The notes beneath the pieces were generated by a model. The model was given only the letters and a program-made list of their open reading frames with translations. It had not been told where the DNA came from and made no database searches. From NCBI RefSeq assembly GCF_029433445.1, contig NZ_JAQTIC010000001.1:186001-250000 (forward strand): DNA of 64,000 nucleotides, in the 5' to 3' direction. Origin of the DNA: Lactobacillus sp. ESL0701 (lineage in GTDB: Bacteria > Bacillota > Bacilli > Lactobacillales > Lactobacillaceae). The translations under genes and the position numbers were made by a program. Below are positions 25,249 to 33,982 of this stretch, one piece after another; positions within the stretch are counted from its first letter, which is position 1, and each line of letters starts with the position of its first letter.

Positions 25249-27111
25249 ATGACGCAAAAAATTACGACAAAGCCGGGAAAATATACCGGTTCTGGTCAAG
25301 GTAAGGAAAGCATCATTAACGTTGAAGTTGATGTTAATGAAGACAAGATTAATAGTGTTAAGGCACTGAACAATTTTGCCCCAGATAGTTTGGCAGATAA
25401 TGCTTTTAAGAAAATGGCTGACAAGATTGTGAAAAATCAATCAGTTGATGTTGATGTCGTTTCGGGAGCTTCTGAAACTTCCCGGGGAATTATTGCTGGT
25501 GTTAAAGATGCTCTAACTAAGGCTGATGTTGACTTTGCTGCTTTAAAAGAAAATGGCAAGCAAAATGCTAGTTCTGATAAAGAAGTAATTGATGTCGATG
25601 TTGCTGTTGTGGGTGCTGGCTCTGCTGGTGTTGCTGCTGCACTTGCTGCTCAGCAAAAAGGGGCAAGTGTTGCCCTTCTTGAAAAGACAATTTCACCACT
25701 TGGTGCAGGTACGTTTGCTGGCGGGATGTTTGCCGCTGACAGTCAACAGCAAAAAGATTCTGACCAGGTTGTTTCTAAAAAGTGGCTGTATGACGAGTAT
25801 ATGGATGCTTCACAAGGCTATATGAACTCAATTTTAGTTCGTAGAATTATTGATGAAGCTGGTAAGACAGTTGACTGGTTGAACGAAAACGGCGCCATTA
25901 TGAAGTTAGTTGATGCTGGTACTGGTGGTAGTTATGACCACATTGGCATGCCTGCAACTCTGCATGGCTACCAAGAAGGTGGTACTAAGGCAATTACCAA
26001 GCTGATTGAAAAGTTCAAATCAATTGGTGGCAAGATGTATTTTGGCTTTGCTGCTAAGAAGCTACTGACAGATAATGGTGCAGTTACTGGTGTTGTTGCC
26101 CAAGGTGATGATAGTACTTTAGAAGTACATGCCAAAAAGGTAATTATTGCTACCGGTGGTTTTGGTGGTAATCCAGAAATGCGTAAGGAATACTTAGGTG
26201 ATGTCAGCACACAAGGTCAAGTTTTGCAAAATACCGGTGACGGTTTGAACATGGCTTGGGATGCTGGTACTGCTCACCATATTAATGGTTCAACGCACTA
26301 CTTCTGGCAAACATTCAGTAATGAAGATATTGGTGCAATGGCTAAAATTGTTGGTCCGGGTTGGATGCCTCTTAATGCGTTAGCTGATTTTCCGAACTTG
26401 CGTGTAAATAATCGTGGTCAGCGTTATGCTAGTGAGACTCATGCCTTAGACTTCGCTGTTCATGGTGCTGAATTATCTGAACAGCCAAAACAAACTGAAT
26501 ATGTTGTTCTTGATCAAGCAATGTTGGATAAGATCAAGGAAGGTGGTACAGTTGCAATTGAAGATCATTATGGGAAATGGAAAAACCATCGTGAATTCTA
26601 CATGGAATTTAATTACCCAACTGATACCGAAGAAAACATTAAGCGTGAGCATGAAAAAACTGACTTCACAGCTCTGTTAAATCAGCTTGAATCAACTAAT
26701 GTTGTCTTTATTGGCGATACAATTGAAGAATTGGCAAATAAGATGGGTGTTGATTCTGACAACTTACAAAAGTCTGTTGCGCAATACAACAATGCCAAGA
26801 AGACCGGTGAAGATGACCTATTTTTCTCTGATACTAATAGAATGATTCCAGTTGAAAATGGCCCATTCTATGCAGTTAAGTTTATTGCCCGTAACTTGGG
26901 AACACTTGGCGGTGCAACGATTGATGAAAAGATGCACGCTTTGACACCAGAAGGTGAACCTGTTCCTAATCTTTATGTTACTGGTGCTGATGCATCAGGG
27001 ATGTATGGTAAGGCTTATGTTGACTTTGAAGGTGGAACATTAGGCTTTGCGTATGTTTCAGGTCGGTTGGCCGGAATTGATGCCGCTGAAACTGCAAAAG
27101 CTAGCAAATAA
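25249..27111 (+). CDS. FMN-binding/FAD-dependent reductase of the urocanate/hydroxycinnamate reductase type
   Basis: A 620-residue cytosolic flavoprotein. The N-terminal FMN_bind domain (about 12-90) ends in VDVDVVSGASETSRGI, a DxxSGAS motif whose second Ser would carry FMN attached by ApbE. The FAD_binding_2 domain follows: DVAVVGAGSAGVAAALAAQQKGASVALLEK (about 115-145), KKVIIATGGFGGNPEM and the C-terminal FAD segment NLYVTGADASGMYGKAYVDFEGGTLGF. LGTLGG replaces HTMGG, so a fumarate reductase reaction is unlikely. Domain order matches NADH-linked phenylacrylate and urocanate reductases. It is third gene of the reductase-MFS-reductase operon. No signal peptide, so the reductase acts inside the cell. 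No apbE gene is in the window. Confidence 0.87.
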   Translation: MTQKITTKPGKYTGSGQGKESIINVEVDVNEDKINSVKALNNFAPDSLADNAFKKMADKIVKNQSVDVDVVSGASETSRGIIAGVKDALTKADVDFAALKENGKQNASSDKEVIDVDVAVVGAGSAGVAAALAAQQKGASVALLEKTISPLGAGTFAGGMFAADSQQQKDSDQVVSKKWLYDEYMDASQGYMNSILVRRIIDEAGKTVDWLNENGAIMKLVDAGTGGSYDHIGMPATLHGYQEGGTKAITKLIEKFKSIGGKMYFGFAAKKLLTDNGAVTGVVAQGDDSTLEVHAKKVIIATGGFGGNPEMRKEYLGDVSTQGQVLQNTGDGLNMAWDAGTAHHINGSTHYFWQTFSNEDIGAMAKIVGPGWMPLNALADFPNLRVNNRGQRYASETHALDFAVHGAELSEQPKQTEYVVLDQAMLDKIKEGGTVAIEDHYGKWKNHREFYMEFNYPTDTEENIKREHEKTDFTALLNQLESTNVVFIGDTIEELANKMGVDSDNLQKSVAQYNNAKKTGEDDLFFSDTNRMIPVENGPFYAVKFIARNLGTLGGATIDEKMHALTPEGEPVPNLYVTGADASGMYGKAYVDFEGGTLGFAYVSGRLAGIDAAETAKASK

Positions 27112-27118
27112 TTAATTT

Positions 27119-27165
27119 AAAAACATGTATGAATTGAAGAAATTTTGATTTATACATGTTTTTTT
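27119..27165 (+). terminator. Rho-independent terminator with long loop
   Basis: AAAAACATGTAT pairs with ATACATGTTTTT across a 21-base loop, followed by T. It stands between two reductase genes, so the next gene depends on read-through or its own weak promoter. Confidence 0.75.
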
Positions 27166-27180
27166 AGAGAGGAGAAAATC

Positions 27181-28626
27181 ATGACAGAAGAAAAATATGA
27201 CGTTGTCATTGTTGGTGCCGGTCTTGCTGGCTTTGCTGCAGCTGCAGAAGCCGTTGATAATAACTTAAAAACTTTATTAGTTGAAAAAGGTCATACAACT
27301 GGTGGCACTGGTAACTATGTTGAAGGTGTGTTTGCTGCCGATTCTGAATTACAGAAGAAAGACAACGCCGTAATTGACAAGAAGAAACTGCTTGAAGAAG
27401 AACTGAACTATTCTCACTATAAAGGTGACGGCAGAATGTGGCAACGCTACATTGATAATGCCGGTAAGAACGTTTCTTGGCTGCAAGAACGCGGCGTTAA
27501 GTTCTGGATGGTTGTCAATATGGGAACCAGTGTTAGAACATGGCATTTATTTGAAGGCAAGGGTCATGATGCGATCCATAAGGGCTTAGAACCATACGCT
27601 ACTAAGAAAGGCTTGATTATTAAGACCTTAACTAAGGTAACTGATTTAGAGCCTAAAGATGACCAGAGTTATGATGTAACTTTAACAATGGTAGAAGATG
27701 GAACTACCGAAGTGATTAATGCTAAAAATGTCGTTTTGGCATCAGGTGGTTATTTAAACGATTCAGAATTGTTCGGTAAGACGCCGCACCAAAATCCAGA
27801 CAACGTGATCCCAGTTAATTCAGGTAAGAGTACTGGGGACGGACTGCGTTTAGCATGGAAGTTGGGAGCGAAGAAATACTTTACTGGGATGTCAATGATG
27901 TTTGGCGGCCAATTAAAGGATAATACTGTTCCCGCCTTTAAATTATGGGGCACCGCAATGTGGAGCTCAGTTTGTGATCAACCACAAATGTGGGTTAATG
28001 AACTAGGCGAACGCTTTGTTAACGAGGCCGCCTGTGTTGTTAACTGGGCAAATGAAGGCAATGCAATGAATCGGCAAGATCGCGTCTTTTGTATCTTTAG
28101 TCAATCAATCTTAGATGACTTTACTGATAAGGCTTATCCTCGTTCAATGAAGCCAATGGTACCAGAAGATAGATACCCGACTTTGCGCGATGACATTGAA
28201 CAAGCCGAAAAAGACGGTCGTAAATTCTTACATAAGGCAGCTACGATTGAAGACTTAGCTGCAGAAATTGACACACCAAACTTACCAGCTTACGTTAAGC
28301 ACTACAATGAAATGGCCGCAAAGGGTGAAGATACTGACTTCCATAAGCCAGCTAAGTATATGCTGCCTGTTGCTGGTGATGGCCCATTTTACGCAATTGA
28401 ATTAGGTGTCGGTGCTTACACAACTGGTGACGGATTGCGGGTGAACATTAATAATGAAGTTTTGGATACCAAGGGTAGACCGATTCCAGGTCTTTATGCA
28501 ATTGGTAGTGATGGTTCAGCGGTTTTATACGGTGATACTTATGGCGTTAACGTTCCGGGTACTCATGCCGGCTATTGTATTTTCTCAGGTAGAAATGCAA
28601 TTAAGGCAATTGCTGACAAGAATTAA
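27181..28626 (+). CDS. FAD-dependent fumarate-reductase-like flavoprotein (no FMN domain)
   Basis: Start ATG 27181 follows AGAGAGGAG; the open frame runs further upstream through the terminator hairpin, so the long form is rejected. The 481-residue protein has the FAD fold YDVVIVGAGLAGFAAAAEAVDN, the conserved WVNELGERFVNEAA (about 270-285) and GLYAIGSDGSAVLYGDTYGVNVPGTHAGYCIFSGRNA at the end. The YGDxY...PG...G...SGR end is shared with the protein at 30099. It lacks the FMN domain. It is 69 bases after the previous reductase on the same strand. Reductase of an unknown unsaturated substrate is the best call. Confidence 0.84.
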   Translation: MTEEKYDVVIVGAGLAGFAAAAEAVDNNLKTLLVEKGHTTGGTGNYVEGVFAADSELQKKDNAVIDKKKLLEEELNYSHYKGDGRMWQRYIDNAGKNVSWLQERGVKFWMVVNMGTSVRTWHLFEGKGHDAIHKGLEPYATKKGLIIKTLTKVTDLEPKDDQSYDVTLTMVEDGTTEVINAKNVVLASGGYLNDSELFGKTPHQNPDNVIPVNSGKSTGDGLRLAWKLGAKKYFTGMSMMFGGQLKDNTVPAFKLWGTAMWSSVCDQPQMWVNELGERFVNEAACVVNWANEGNAMNRQDRVFCIFSQSILDDFTDKAYPRSMKPMVPEDRYPTLRDDIEQAEKDGRKFLHKAATIEDLAAEIDTPNLPAYVKHYNEMAAKGEDTDFHKPAKYMLPVAGDGPFYAIELGVGAYTTGDGLRVNINNEVLDTKGRPIPGLYAIGSDGSAVLYGDTYGVNVPGTHAGYCIFSGRNAIKAIADKN

Positions 28627-28643
28627 ATAAAATATTGGGGAAC

Positions 28644-28676
28644 AAAATAGAGTAGCTAATTGCTACTCTATTTTTA
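28644..28676. terminator. Bidirectional terminator
   Basis: AAAATAGAGTAGC pairs with GCTACTCTATTTTT around TAATT. It serves the reductase gene (plus) and the small membrane-protein gene (minus). Confidence 0.88.
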
Positions 28677-28679
28677 TAA

Positions 28680-28892
28680 TTAAAATTGATGGTTAATAAT
28701 TAATGTATATAGCCAATCATAAACTTGATGAGAGAATGTTGGTGCCAATAATAAAACTAAACCACCTAATAAAGCTAAACTGCCAATTGATAAAGTTAAA
28801 TATTTTAAAGTTTGGTTGGTAGCAGCTAAGACCGCGATAGCGATTAAACCACCACCAATAATTAAGCTGCTAACCATGAGAATAAAGCCCAT
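28680..28892 (-). CDS. Small membrane protein, unknown function
   Basis: A 70-residue protein with two hydrophobic segments (about 5-26 MVSSLIIGGGLIAIAVLAATN and 30-50 LTLSIGSLALLGGLVLLLAP), a short polar end and no known motif. It is called real because AAGGAGG lies 8 bases before its ATG on the minus strand and it is bounded by its own terminator. It could share a transcript with the mmuM-type gene upstream (78 bases away). Confidence 0.6.
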   Translation of the reverse strand: MGFILMVSSLIIGGGLIAIAVLAATNQTLKYLTLSIGSLALLGGLVLLLAPTFSHQVYDWLYTLIINHQF

Positions 28893-28970
28893 TATAAGCC
28901 TCCTTATACATTTATATATTACTAGTATAATTATAGAACATTATCAAACTAGCTGAAATAATTAAGCTAA

Positions 28971-29891
28971 TTAAATTTCTTGAAAAGCACGAGCAATTTC
29001 ACATGTTTGTTCTGGACCGGTAGTACAGCAGCCACCAATTAGATGTGCGCCTGCTTCGTACCATTTTTTGGTACTTTGATAAAAATCAATGGTGTGCGGG
29101 ATTTTTAACCAAGTTTTGGAAAAAGAGTCATAAGAATAGCCCTGATTGGGATAGACGATAATTTCTTTATCAGTTAATTGGTGAATTGTCTTGATCGTTG
29201 TTGTAACTAAGACGGGCTTGACACAGTTGATACCAACCGCGAAAACTTGTTGGAATTTGTTAATTGCTGAGATAACTTTCTTTAAGCTGGTGCCATCACT
29301 AGTTCTGGTTGTGTCATGCAGTGTAAAGCTGACATAAACAGGTATTTGTGGGGCATTATCGCTAAGCCAAGCTAAAATTGTAATTACTTCCGTTAATTTG
29401 GGTTGCGTTTCAATGGCCAGACAATCTGGCTGCTGCGCGATTATTGTTTTTAGGCGGGGTAAATGAAAGTCGAGATACTCGTTAGCTGTAAGATTGTAAT
29501 CCCCACGGTATTCACTACCGTCTGCCAAATAAGCACCATAAGAACCGATGGAACCAGCGACAAAATTGTGCTTACCAGTCGTTAATTCATAATCGTCACG
29601 AGCTTTTTGGGCAATTTTAACTGCATCCGCAATGAAGTCTTTGGCTTCTTGTTCAGTGTAACCAGCTTTAACGAAAGCTGGCACGTTTGCCTGATAAGTG
29701 TCAGTAATAATTAATTGGGCACCTGCTTGGAGGTAATCCCAATGTGCTTGATAAATTGTCTGCGAGTTGTTTGTTAGAGCAATCGCTGTCCATAAATTAT
29801 TGTTTGTTAATACTCCTTGCTTTTCTAGCTCATCAGCCATTGCCCCATCTAAAATTAATCCCTTGTTGTGAATAGTTGTTAATAAATCCAT
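28971..29891 (-). CDS. mmuM: Homocysteine S-methyltransferase
   Basis: A 306-residue zinc enzyme that transfers a methyl group from S-methylmethionine or SAM to homocysteine to make methionine. Zinc-binding cysteines are visible in FAVGINCVKPVLV (about 208-220) and HLIGGCCTTGPEQ (near 288). The N-terminal LILDGAMADELEKQG and LIITDTYQANVPAF segments are typical of the MmuM/BHMT fold. Length is normal. An MmuP permease is not next to it. The minus-strand upstream region has no visible SAM or T-box leader. Confidence 0.9.
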   Translation of the reverse strand: MDLLTTIHNKGLILDGAMADELEKQGVLTNNNLWTAIALTNNSQTIYQAHWDYLQAGAQLIITDTYQANVPAFVKAGYTEQEAKDFIADAVKIAQKARDDYELTTGKHNFVAGSIGSYGAYLADGSEYRGDYNLTANEYLDFHLPRLKTIIAQQPDCLAIETQPKLTEVITILAWLSDNAPQIPVYVSFTLHDTTRTSDGTSLKKVISAINKFQQVFAVGINCVKPVLVTTTIKTIHQLTDKEIIVYPNQGYSYDSFSKTWLKIPHTIDFYQSTKKWYEAGAHLIGGCCTTGPEQTCEIARAFQEI

Positions 29892-29995
29892 TTGCGTACC
29901 TCAAATTAAGTCAACTATTTAATAATAAATAAGTCTTATTTTAATTATAATCTAATTTAGCTGTGAAGAGAAAGTAAAATTATTCTTTTTTAAAA

Positions 29996-30041
29996 TGTAG
30001 CATACTACACTATTGTCCTTTTATGTAAGCGGTGTTATAAT
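29996..30041 (+). promoter_or_regulatory. MarR-type operator 1 and promoter of the FMN/FAD reductase
   Basis: TGTAG-CATA-CTACA (29996-30009) abuts the promoter TTGTCC (30013-30018), 17 bases, TATAAT (30036-30041). The same TGTAG-N4-CTACA palindrome recurs at 31906 and 32414. Confidence 0.85.
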
Positions 30042-30098
30042 TCCGTTGTTAATCAAAGTGATTTGTTTAACAAAGATGATTCAAAGGAGGGAAATATT

Positions 30099-31868
30099 AT
30101 GAATCAATTGCATGATGGAATTTATCGAGCTCAGGACATGGGTCATGGTGGTCCAATAGTTGTTGAAGTTGGTATCCAAAATAATAAAATTGCTGCAGTC
30201 AAAATAGTCTCGGAATCGGAAACTAAGGGAATTGCGGATAAACCGTTAAAGGAATTGCCAAATAAAATTGTCGCGCAGCAAACTTATGCTGTTGATGCAG
30301 TAAGTGGTGCATCAATGACTTCTGCAGGAATAAAAAATGCTGTTAAAAAGGCCTTGGAACAAGCAGGTACAATAGATATAACTGCTAAACCTAAAAATAA
30401 AGAAAAAGATGGTAAAACATATCATCTAGAAACTGATGTTGTAATTGTCGGTGCAGGTCCTTCTGGGTTGGCGGCAGCTGTAACTGCTGGTGAACGGGGA
30501 CTTAAGTCTATTGTATTTGAAAAAAACAGTAACATCGGTGGAACAGGCAGTATGGGGATGGGTCCCTTAGGAATTGATACGCAAATTCAAAAAGATAACT
30601 TTAATGATTTATCTGTTGAAGAAGCCTTTAATGAACATATGAATTATACCCACTATCGTGTAAGTGCAGCTTTGGTCAAGAAGTACTTTGCTAAGTCAGC
30701 TGAAACAATAGAATGGCTACAAAAAATGGGCGTTAAATTTGCGGGAGCATTTCCATACTTTAAAGGTGCCAATGCTACATGGCATATTGTTCAGCCGGAA
30801 GATGGCAGCCAGCCTGGACCGGCTGCAGCATCGTGGATGAATAAGCATCTGTACCAAAGAGCGCAAGAGCTAGGGGCTAAGTTTTATTTGATAACACCAG
30901 TTAAGCATTTGATTAAAACTGATAACCAGGTTACAGGGATAGTTGCAAAGTCAGGTAATCAAGTATATGAAGTTAAAGCCAAGTATGTATTAGTTGCAAC
31001 CGGTGGTTTTGCTTCAAATAAAGAAATGCTTCGTGATGAATTAGGATTACATCTCAATGAGGACTTCTTTGACTTTGAAGTTCCAGGAATTACAGGTGAT
31101 GGCTTACAAATGATGTGGCAAATAGGTGCACGAAAAGACCATGCTTCAGAAACGATTGAGACTATTTTTTCGTTGCCGCATAATATTCGTTACTTTCATA
31201 GTGATGCGGGATTACGGCAGCCAAATTTACTAATCAATCAAAATGGTGATCGTTTTATGAATGAAGCGCAAATGGGTAATACTACCTATACAGGTAACGC
31301 GTTAATGCTGCAGCCAGGGCACTATGCTTATTGTATTATGGATCGTCAAATGTTAGAGCAATATAAAAAAACAGGTGTTGACATTGTGAATATTGTGTCA
31401 CCGGGCAATCCGTTTGGTGGCATTGATGATGAAATTGTTCGTGCAGAAAAAGAACATTATGAAGGCATAATTGCAGCTGCTACAATTTCAGAGTTAGCAC
31501 AAAAACTAGGAATTTCAAAGCATAAATTGGCTATTACAATTGGAAATTATAATGAAATGTGCTCTGAACATCAGGATTTACAATTCTTCAAGCCAGCTAA
31601 GTACCTCAGACAACTTACAGGACAGGGTGGTTTCATTGCTGGTAAATTCTATTTAAGTGCTTATGCAACTTTGGGCGGCATTCGTACTGATGAAAATATG
31701 CGTGTGTTTGGCGCAAATGGACAAGTAATTCCTGGATTGTATTGTTCTGGTCAAGATGCTAATACTATTTATGGTGATAGCTATAACTTTACTTTACCTG
31801 GTAATTCAATGGGCTTTGCAATTAATTCTGGTAGGATGGCAGTTGAGGCAATGGCTAAAAGCAACTGA
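30099..31868 (+). CDS. FMN-binding/FAD-dependent reductase controlled by the MarR operator
   Basis: Start ATG 30099 follows AAAGGAGGG; an ATG-less extension upstream is rejected. The 589-residue protein has an N-terminal FMN_bind domain (about 5-85) with YAVDAVSGASMTSAGI, the DxxSGAS flavinylation motif. A FAD_binding_2 domain follows: DVVIVGAGPSGLAAAVTAGERG (about 112-133), YVLVATGGFASNKEM, INQNGDRFMNEA and GLYCSGQDANTIYGDSYNFTLPGNSMGFAINSGRMA. It should be a cytosolic NAD(P)H-linked reductase of an activated alkene or quinone-like compound. The MarR operator just before its promoter links it to the MarR and DHA2 genes that follow. Repression by an aromatic inducer is the usual MarR logic (inference). 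Confidence 0.87.
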   Translation: MNQLHDGIYRAQDMGHGGPIVVEVGIQNNKIAAVKIVSESETKGIADKPLKELPNKIVAQQTYAVDAVSGASMTSAGIKNAVKKALEQAGTIDITAKPKNKEKDGKTYHLETDVVIVGAGPSGLAAAVTAGERGLKSIVFEKNSNIGGTGSMGMGPLGIDTQIQKDNFNDLSVEEAFNEHMNYTHYRVSAALVKKYFAKSAETIEWLQKMGVKFAGAFPYFKGANATWHIVQPEDGSQPGPAAASWMNKHLYQRAQELGAKFYLITPVKHLIKTDNQVTGIVAKSGNQVYEVKAKYVLVATGGFASNKEMLRDELGLHLNEDFFDFEVPGITGDGLQMMWQIGARKDHASETIETIFSLPHNIRYFHSDAGLRQPNLLINQNGDRFMNEAQMGNTTYTGNALMLQPGHYAYCIMDRQMLEQYKKTGVDIVNIVSPGNPFGGIDDEIVRAEKEHYEGIIAAATISELAQKLGISKHKLAITIGNYNEMCSEHQDLQFFKPAKYLRQLTGQGGFIAGKFYLSAYATLGGIRTDENMRVFGANGQVIPGLYCSGQDANTIYGDSYNFTLPGNSMGFAINSGRMAVEAMAKSN

Positions 31869-31886
31869 TATAGGAACTAAGTGAAC

Positions 31887-31919
31887 TTGATAATTTTCTA
31901 AAAAATGTAGTATACTACA
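31887..31919 (+). promoter_or_regulatory. Promoter and MarR-type operator 2 (autoregulation)
   Basis: TTGATA (31887-31892), an 18-base spacer and TATACT (31911-31916). The perfect palindrome TGTAG-TATA-CTACA (31906-31919) covers the -10, so the regulator should repress its own gene. Confidence 0.85.
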
Positions 31920-31939
31920 CACCAGAAAGGAAGCTAGAA

Positions 31940-32392
31940 ATGTCTGATCAACTTTTAAATCGCTTAGGGCCAAAGATTAAAATCGCTAATACCTTGATTG
32001 AGAAGGAACTAAATAATCATTTTGCAAGTTTATTTCAAGATTATTCCTTAACTGGCGCTCAAATCTCACTTTTGGTTTATCTATATGATTCTAAGGGCAG
32101 GACTATTACGCAAAAAGAGATTGCCGATACTTTTGTGCTTAGTCACCCAACAATTCGCGGGATTGTAAAGCGATTAGCAGATAATAATTTTATCCAAACA
32201 GCGCATCTAGAAAGCGACCAAAGACAAATTGTACTGACTTTGTCAGATGCGGGTTTTAAGCTGATTGATGAAAATATTGCGGAAATCCATGTAATTATGG
32301 ATAAAGTTAATAGCCAAATTATTGCCGGCTTTAGTAATCAAGATGTTGGGCAACTAGAAACCTTTTTAAATCAGATTATTTCTAACTTCTAA
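31940..32392 (+). CDS. MarR-family transcriptional regulator
   Basis: A 150-residue winged-helix protein: dimerisation helices at both ends (LGPKIKIANTLIEKELNNHF and IIAGFSNQDVGQLETFLNQI) around the DNA-binding domain (about 50-110) QISLLVYLYDSKGRTITQKEIADTFVLSHPTIRGIVKRLADNNFIQ and wing HLESDQRQIVLTLSDAG. MarR proteins usually repress genes and release DNA on binding phenolic ligands or on oxidation; there is no Cys in the protein, so ligand binding is more likely than thiol oxidation. Three matching palindromes mark the adjacent reductase, this gene and the DHA2 exporter as its regulon. Confidence 0.92.
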   Translation: MSDQLLNRLGPKIKIANTLIEKELNNHFASLFQDYSLTGAQISLLVYLYDSKGRTITQKEIADTFVLSHPTIRGIVKRLADNNFIQTAHLESDQRQIVLTLSDAGFKLIDENIAEIHVIMDKVNSQIIAGFSNQDVGQLETFLNQIISNF

Positions 32393-32413
32393 TAGTTATT
32401 TTTGTTTTTAAAG

Positions 32414-32427
32414 TGTAGCTTACTACA
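32414..32427 (+). promoter_or_regulatory. MarR-type operator 3, before the DHA2 transporter
   Basis: TGTAG-CTTA-CTACA lies 14 bases before the start codon region of the MFS gene, immediately upstream of its AAAGGAG ribosome site. No clear separate -35/-10 is seen, so it may act as a roadblock or cover a weak promoter. Confidence 0.8.
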
Positions 32428-32441
32428 CAAAAGGAGAAAAG

Positions 32442-33845
32442 ATGACACAAGAAATAAAACAAATTTCTGGAAAAAAGCGAAATTTAATGATGGCGGTGCT
32501 GCTGTTTGGTGCCTTTGTGGCTTTATTAGCAGAAACCTTCCTAAATAATGCGTTGCCAACAATTATGGCTGCATTTGGCGTTAGTCAATCCACGGCCCAA
32601 TGGCTAACAACAGCATACTTATTAGTAGTTGGGCTGATGATTCCAATGTCAGCTTGGATTTTTGAGTCATTTAACATGAAGCAAAATTATCTAACAATGA
32701 TGGGTATTTTCTTTATCGGTTCGATAATTTGCGTTTTTGCACCTAATTTTTATGTTTTGTTAACCGGACGAATTATTGAGGCGATTGCGGCTGGTGGATT
32801 AATGCCATTCATTCAGAACGTAATTTTGATGATGTTTCCACCTGAAAAGCGTGGTATGGCAATGGGAATTACAGGATTAGTCATTGGCTTTGGCCCAGCA
32901 GTAGGTCCGACAATTTCTGGTTTAATTTTAAAATATTCTGGCTGGCAGATGCTCTTTATTATTTTGAGTGTTACCAGTGGTTTGGTAGCTCTTTTAGCAA
33001 CTTTTACAGTGCAAAATATTACGACACCGCACATGAGTACGACAGATGTGATTTCATTCTTAGAATCAATAGTTGGCTTCGGATTAATTTTGTATGCCTT
33101 GTCTGAAATAGGTAATACTGGCAAAATCACATTTACCTTAGCATTAATTTTTATTATTGGCTTAGTAGTTATTTATCTTTTCTGCCGGAGACAATTACAT
33201 TTAGAAGAACCATTACTTGATATTCGTGTTTTTAAAAATTGGCAGTTTAACCTGTGTACACTATTAAGTACAATCAGTAACTTGGCCATGGTTGGAATTG
33301 AATTAGTCCTGCCGTTATATTTGCAGACTACACGTGGCGAAACAGCCTTGACTTCTGGTCTTGTAATGATGCCTGGAGCATTACTAATGATTATCTGTAA
33401 TCCAATTTCTGGGACTTTATATGACAAATTAGGAATTAAAAAGTTATCACTGTTTGGTTTTACAATGTTAGTTCTTGGAACTGTACCAATGCTGACTTTC
33501 AGTGCGCAAACTAGTTTAGTAATAATCGGTATCTGTTACGCTTTGCGGATGGTTGGGATTTCCTTTACGATGATGACAACCTTTACTGCGGGAATTAATC
33601 AGGTACAATCAAGCATGACAGCTCACGCTAATGCAGGATCATCAACAATTCGGCAGATTGGTGGGTCGCTAGGAACAGCCCTAGCGATGTTAGTTGTGAC
33701 CATCGGTTCTGCTAATGCAGGAGTGAATAAAGCTGCTGCTTTAGCAACAGGTTATCATTGGGGCTTCATCTTAATGCTAGTCTTTGCGGTAATTGGTTTA
33801 ATCGGCTCATTTGGTTTGCCAACAGCTAAAGAAGAAAATAAATAG
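32442..33845 (+). CDS. DHA2-family MFS multidrug transporter
   Basis: A 467-residue, 14-segment drug:H+ antiporter. Marks are FLNNALPTIMAAFGVSQSTAQWLTTAYLLVVGLMIPMSAWIFE (helices 1-2), LLTGRIIEAIAAGGLMPFIQNVILMMFPPEKRGMAMGITGLVIGFGPAVGPTISGLI (motif C region, helix 5) and GGSLGTALAMLVV late. It exports lipophilic or aromatic compounds. It is 50 bases after marR, with a MarR operator in the gap, so it is probably induced together with the reductase at 30099. Together they look like a detoxify-and-expel response. Confidence 0.9.
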   Translation: MTQEIKQISGKKRNLMMAVLLFGAFVALLAETFLNNALPTIMAAFGVSQSTAQWLTTAYLLVVGLMIPMSAWIFESFNMKQNYLTMMGIFFIGSIICVFAPNFYVLLTGRIIEAIAAGGLMPFIQNVILMMFPPEKRGMAMGITGLVIGFGPAVGPTISGLILKYSGWQMLFIILSVTSGLVALLATFTVQNITTPHMSTTDVISFLESIVGFGLILYALSEIGNTGKITFTLALIFIIGLVVIYLFCRRQLHLEEPLLDIRVFKNWQFNLCTLLSTISNLAMVGIELVLPLYLQTTRGETALTSGLVMMPGALLMIICNPISGTLYDKLGIKKLSLFGFTMLVLGTVPMLTFSAQTSLVIIGICYALRMVGISFTMMTTFTAGINQVQSSMTAHANAGSSTIRQIGGSLGTALAMLVVTIGSANAGVNKAAALATGYHWGFILMLVFAVIGLIGSFGLPTAKEENK

Positions 33846-33855
33846 TTTCTGATTG

Positions 33856-33894
33856 AAAAGCTTTATTAAGTTCTCACTTAATAAAGCTTTTTTT
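33856..33894 (+). terminator. Rho-independent terminator
   Basis: AAAGCTTTATTAAG pairs with CTTAATAAAGCTTT around TTCTCA, followed by T, closing the MarR/DHA2 operon. Confidence 0.9.
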
Positions 33895-33982
33895 GGTAGA
33901 AGATTAAATTACTTTACAGCATTTTGATTTTGTTTTGTGTAATAATGACATAATAGAATAGAAAATTGGGGAGTAATTTACA

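Noticed and set aside
25249-27111. Respiratory periplasmic flavocytochrome fumarate reductase
   Set aside because: There is no signal peptide, no CxxCH heme motif and no HTMGG/NRLGG fumarate site; the domain order fits a soluble NADH-linked reductase.
27145-27180. An upstream start for the reductase at 27181
   Set aside because: The extra codons run through the arm and loop of a terminator hairpin, and AGAGAGGAG sits right before ATG 27181.
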